From the NCBI GenBank assembly GCA_002007465.1, contig LNAC01000729.1:681710-745709 (forward strand): 64,000 bases of DNA, written 5' to 3'. Within the stretch, counting starts at the first letter, position 1. Every line of letters starts with the position of its first letter. This document shows positions 59,990-64,000 of the stretch, one piece after another. This stretch comes from Ailurus styani (Eukaryota > Chordata > Mammalia > Carnivora > Ailuridae). The notes under the pieces were generated by a model, which saw only the letters and a program-made list of their open reading frames with translations, was not told where the DNA came from and made no database searches. Position numbers and translations under genes: made by a program.

Positions 59990-60115
59990 GTGGTGAGGAA
60001 AACCTAATGTACAGAGATGTTGATGCCCTACACCTGTAACTCAGGCAACATTGTGTGTCGGGTACACTTAAAAACAATTTTTTTTGAAAAAGACAAAATG
60101 CCGTCTTTGGAATAG
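59990..60115 (+). mobile_element. L1 3' UTR terminus
   Basis: 'aatgtacagagatgttgatg', 'ctacacctgtaactcaggca' and 'acattgtgtgtcgggtacac', then A-rich sequence, resemble the last 100 bases of a mammalian L1. Confidence 0.55.
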
Positions 60116-60234
60116 TCTTGTAAATAAACAAATGAGGAAATTTCAATGAAGTCATTATTTTAAAAGCAATAACTGAAAATTATCTCCACTTCAGTTGTGT
60201 AAAACAGCTGGTAACCATTACCTATAATGTTAAG

Positions 60235-60410
60235 AGCTGCCATTTACTGAATACTTATGTGCAAGGCATGGACTAAGGAGTTTGCATATATCTCTGTATT
60301 TGAGCCTTACAACCAGCTCCTTTTACAAATAAGGAAACGGAGGCTTGGAGAAACGAAGCAAGCTTGCCTGAAGTCACAGTTTGAAGAGTGGCGGCCTAGG
60401 GCTTTCCCCA
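60235..60410 (-). mobile_element. MIR SINE, antisense
   Basis: 'gccatttactgaatacttat', 'gtgcaaggcatggactaagg', 'ttacaaataaggaaacggag' and 'gcctgaagtcacagtttgaa' are the complement of MIR. Confidence 0.85.
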
Positions 60411-61864
60411 GCTCAGAGTTCACTTGCCCCTACAGTTCCTCGTCTGTGTCAATAGCTGTGTCATCCATCCGGGTAATATTAAGTTGTCGTCAGATAATCA
60501 GTCATTACCTTTCTTGTTACAGTGCCTTTGTTCCAGCAGAAAACTAGAGAGTAAGAAACACATCATGCAAGGCAGTGCACATACGGAGAGGGACCCAGCT
60601 GAATGTCCTTCTTGTAAGCTTCCTAGATCAGGTGTGACAGTCCCCCATGTGTTGTCCTGCTCAGTTTTAATGTGTGTCTCAAGTAATTGGTACTAGTAAT
60701 AGGTACAACATGAATGACTTAAGAATAACAGACCTTTAAAAAGTGAACTAGAATTGATTCAAAGTGATCCTTAGAGTAATGTTATGCCAACTCACATTCC
60801 AAAATGCTTTCTTGAGTAGAACAAGGTGGGGGAGTGATGGCTTAGCCTTGGCGATCATACAGACCCCCTGTTTCCACCCTCCTGGCCCCCCATCCCACGG
60901 GAAGGTGTGGCACAGGGCCTGTTCGGTTACACACGTCATCTCATGTGTTGGGATCAAGACCCCTTGTCAGGAAGTAGTCAGTAGATGTATGATGAAGTAA
61001 TGAATGAATGCTTCCCTTCCTTTTGGTGGGCATTCTAACAAGGGAACAGCTGTAAGGGAAGGAATTTGTTTAAGCCTGCATAAAAATATTGGCAAAATTG
61101 TATTCCTATTGCTCAAATCTCTTGAACTATTTGAAGTATTATTTCACAGCTTATTCCAAGTATAATACCATGTAATAATACAAGCATTAGCCAGGAACAG
61201 TAGAGACTTCATTGTTGAGATAAAAATTGGTTCCATAATGAGGATCCAGAAATATTGCCATTTCAGTAGATGCTGACTGTATGATGAGCCCCTTCTCCCT
61301 GAAAATGTCACCACTAGTGTTTGGAGATGAGAAAACAGAGGAGTCTAGACAAGAGGGCCCACATCTTTGAGTTAAACTAGCCTCAGCTATCTGAAAGGGT
61401 AGTATAGGCCCCTTGGAGGACCCTGGTCATGGGGTCAGATCATAGTCCAAGGACTTCACCTCACCTGGGGGCCAGAAGCGTCAGGCTTCGCCAGCCATGT
61501 GAGAGTCGCTACTGAGGACAGTCTGGTGATGGGCAGCATGGCGTGTGGCCAAAGCAGCTTATGACGTGAGGGCCTGAGTGAGGAGAGTCCCTAACCATCA
61601 GGTCAGCCGGGATCCAGCCTTTCTAGAATTCTGGCCATCTTCTGGGTCTCAGTTCTCCATGTACCAGCACAGAACTAGAATGACAGCTTTCTGGACTGTT
61701 GACCCTAACCATTCTCACTGTGGCATTTTGTAGATCTCATAGTTTTAATGGCCTCCTGTGTACTGTGTGGGTGAAAGGCCTAAAAAATAAGTGTCCTGAG
61801 AAATGAATGAATCAGGAGGCAGGGAGTTGTTAATGAATGGTTAAATAAGCCATGTCATTATTAA
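60411..61864. other. Single-copy intron, nothing assigned
   Basis: No exon or named repeat is recognised; only short frames without domain resemblance. Confidence 0.4.
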
Positions 61865-61878
61865 AATATTAATGATGG

Positions 61879-62059
61879 AGGGATGCCTGGGTGACTCAGT
61901 CGGTTGGGCCTCTGGCCTTCGCTCAGGTCATGATCCTGGGGTCCTGGGATCGAGTCCCACATTGGGCTCCCTGCTCAGTGGGGAGCCTGCTTCTCCCCTT
62001 GCCTGTGCTCTCTCTCTCTGACAAATAAGTAAATAAAATCTTTAAAACTAACTAAGTGC
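61879..62059 (+). mobile_element. CAN-SINE, sense, with near-exact 14-bp TSD
   Basis: Head 'ggatgcctgggtgactcagt', 'gctcaggtcatgatcctggg', CT run, 'aagtaaataaaatcttt' tail. Flanking aatatta(a/g)tgatgg is at 61865-61878 and 62060-62073. Confidence 0.95.
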
Positions 62060-62073
62060 AATATTAGTGATGG

Positions 62074-63778
62074 CAATGAGGGAGAAGGAATGGGGGCGAG
62101 GGGGCACAGTAAGTGGATGAGCCAGAGTGGCAGAGGAAATGTGAAGCTCCAGGAGAAGCTGATGAGCTCCAGTGCAAACAGGTCAGGGCTGGGATTCCAT
62201 CAGAATCTGGGAGGTCTCCACAGTTGGGTCCTGGAGCTCCCGGGAGGAGGTGAGGTGGTGTAGACCCATCCACACGAGGATGGCCCTGTAAGGAGGTGGT
62301 GGGAAGGAGTGGCCCAGGAAGTCTGCAGCCAGAGGAGACATGCCCCCGATGGGGGTCTGAGGACCTCCCCACAGTGAACCAAATGCAGAGCTGGAGGCCC
62401 CCAAGCTTCGGGCAGCGTGGCCAGGGGGTGAAAGCACAGACCAGGAAGGGAGGGTGGTGCTAAAGGCAGCAAGAGAGAGGCTCCAGGGGAAGGTCCCAGA
62501 GCACTGAGTGGACTTGGTGACAGGAGGCAGGTATGACTTTGGTGAAGGGAGGATCAAGACCACAAGATGTGGTCTCCTCTAGGCAATTTCCCAGTTTGGC
62601 TAATTTCTAGGGCAATAAGACCATTGAGGATGGTTATCTCCATTTTTCAGAAATTGTGCATGCCCCTTCTTCTGGGTCACCTTACATGGTGCTGTTATTT
62701 GGGGCCCTTCAGCGGCTCACTGTGGGCTAACCTCCTGCTCTGGCTGTTGCCAGGCCCCCGGTCAGGGAGGTGGCCAGTGTGTGCAGGAGCAGGAGTGAAC
62801 CAAGCTCATCTGATGGACAAGAAGAGTGGTGAGGGCAGAATTACAAGTCATAGACATATCCAAGGATTCATTTTTATGCTGTTTTCAGTATGACCCCGAA
62901 GCACACTGAATGTTTCTCTTTGACCCCGAGGATGTTGCACAAGCTCCAGGCAAGCTGCCTGGGCCCAGTGGAGGGCTGCCCGTGGGCGTGGGTCAGCTGG
63001 TTTATTAGATTCGACTTGGGACTCTGTCACCTGTCGCCATGCTGGAGCCAAAATGGCCCATTACGTAATTTCATAGTCAGACCCTAAGCTCCAACTTCCT
63101 CTAAATGCAGCTGGGTCTGTTCGTATTTTTGCCCCTGATTCCATGATGTCCTGTGGGTATCTTAGGAACAGGTTGTACATACTGGACAAACACACTGTTT
63201 AGCTGCAAAGGGAGTGTTTGTATTGGAATTCTGGCCTACAAAAGGGAGCAAGAGAGGGTTGGCCTTCAAGTCCAAAGATGTTGGAGTGTTTTACCTGGCA
63301 GGTCGACTCGTGGGCGTTTTTAGGTTTCAGGAGGCTCAGTGATGGCACAAGGTCATGTGTGCACATTCCTAGGAATCCAGAAATACAGGCATCTCTCCCC
63401 ACCACCACCACCATCACCAACCCAATTGTTCTTATTCTCTTTCTTACAGTAACAGGCCTTAAGCGAATAAGTAGCCCAGCAGACACTTGCTAATGGCCAA
63501 CAATTTGGGTTCAAAGGGAATGACGTATTGAAATGCCTTGTAAACAAATTCATGGTGCTGGAAATGACCCTTAATCACCTCCACTGTTCACTCGTCACCT
63601 TGTCGGTCTGATCAAACATTTTTGAAAAAGATATTAAACAACGAGATGTCCAGTTACCTCTGCCTTATGAATATACAGATTCAAGAAGAAATTACTGCAG
63701 GACACTTGAAGGGCATTTGGGCTTTGGGAAACTGGGCTTTTGATCTGAAAGCCAACCAGTGTGCCTGGTAGTGCTTTC

Positions 63779-63781
<3 letters not shown>
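62074..63781. other. Single-copy intron, nothing assigned
   Basis: GC-richer at 62070-62560 with frames on the minus strand that are proline/serine-rich without domain resemblance. No exon recognised. Confidence 0.35.

Positions 63782-63826
<45 letters not shown>
63782..63826. repeat. Uninterrupted (CTG)15 trinucleotide repeat
   Basis: Fifteen pure CTG units on the LDLRAD4 sense strand, followed by 'ctta'. The minus strand frame reads a poly-Gln run that opens at the window edge and has no gene context, so it is not called coding. Confidence 0.97.
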
Positions 63827-63829
<3 letters not shown>

Positions 63830-64000
63830 AGGGCAAAGCTGGTTGCATTCCAGAAGGGTGTTGTCTGGTGTGAGGCCCACAGCAGCTAGAGCCCATTTTG
63901 CGGGGCAAGCCTCCAAATAAGAGCTTGGACTCATCCAGACCTTACCTAGATCCGGGCGGTGATTGAATGCAGTTTTGAGGACATTTTGAATGTATTGCAA

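Larger units (their letters stand above)
45992..64000 (+). other. LDLRAD4: LDLRAD4 intron downstream of TM exon (runs off the window)
   Basis: Starts at the gtaagt donor. The 18-codon EGCLWPS-type exon known from LDLRAD4 and PMEPA1, and the large last exon with PPxY motifs, were looked for and not found, so this intron probably continues past 64000. It holds one SINE near 48 kb, DNA-transposon remnants at 49-50 kb, a nested L1 cluster at 55-59 kb, a MIR, a SINE near 62 kb and a CTG repeat. Confidence 0.6.

Noticed and set aside
62971..63024. Frame reading EGCPWAW, reminiscent of the EGCLWPS exon start
   Set aside because: The sequence diverges at once, and no good acceptor precedes it nor a donor 54 nt later; not accepted as the alternative LDLRAD4 exon.
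63692..64000. Minus-strand frame with a poly-Gln run
   Set aside because: The glutamines come from the CTG repeat and the rest has no resemblance to a protein family; opens at the window edge.

Overview
This is a vertebrate, specifically mammalian, genomic window: almost entirely intron, dense in interspersed repeats and microsatellites, with one assembly gap of 641 N (24398-25038). The many tRNA-derived CAN-SINEs (head like 'gcctgggtggctcag', CT-rich middle, A-rich tail) identify a carnivore. The SINE variant with '...gggttaaagcc(g/t)ctgccttcggctcaggtcatgatc' and '...cctacttgtgatctctctctgtcaaataaa' suggests a caniform, probably a musteloid, but species is not proven by the sequence.

Only one protein-coding gene can be supported: LDLRAD4 (C18orf1), on the + strand. 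One exon (45837-45991) encodes the transmembrane segment and juxtamembrane stretch that is nearly identical to known LDLRAD4 and close to its paralogue PMEPA1. A second, short coding exon (ATG at 35416, donor after 35485) encodes 23 residues and ends in phase 1, exactly matching the TM exon. It looks like an alternative first coding exon that makes a form lacking the LDLR class A ectodomain. The LDLR-A exons and the large last exon (SMAD-interaction and PPxY motifs) are not seen and should lie outside the window, upstream and downstream respectively.

Layout: 1-34 kb is intron of the long isoform (or flank upstream of the short promoter), with SINEs, MIR, L2, MER5-type and L1 fragments, including a young-looking L1 flanked by an 18-bp target-site duplication and containing the gap. 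34.3-35.5 kb is a candidate alternative promoter with a GC box, a possible non-coding exon donor, a compound CA/CT microsatellite, a TATA-like site, a two-codon upstream ORF and the first coding exon. 35.5-45.8 kb is intron with a 5'-inverted (twin-primed) L1 and an older L1. 46-64 kb is downstream intron with a nested L1 cluster (55.3-58.9 kb), old DNA transposon pieces, a few SINEs and an uninterrupted (CTG)15.

There are no operons, CRISPR arrays, tRNA or rRNA genes. Apart from the two LDLRAD4 exons and the relic L1 ORF2 frame, the open reading frames appear to be chance or repeat-derived. I found no convincing new biological system; the most useful leads are the alternative LDLRAD4 first exon with its repeat-rich leader, and several well-delimited retrotransposition events.
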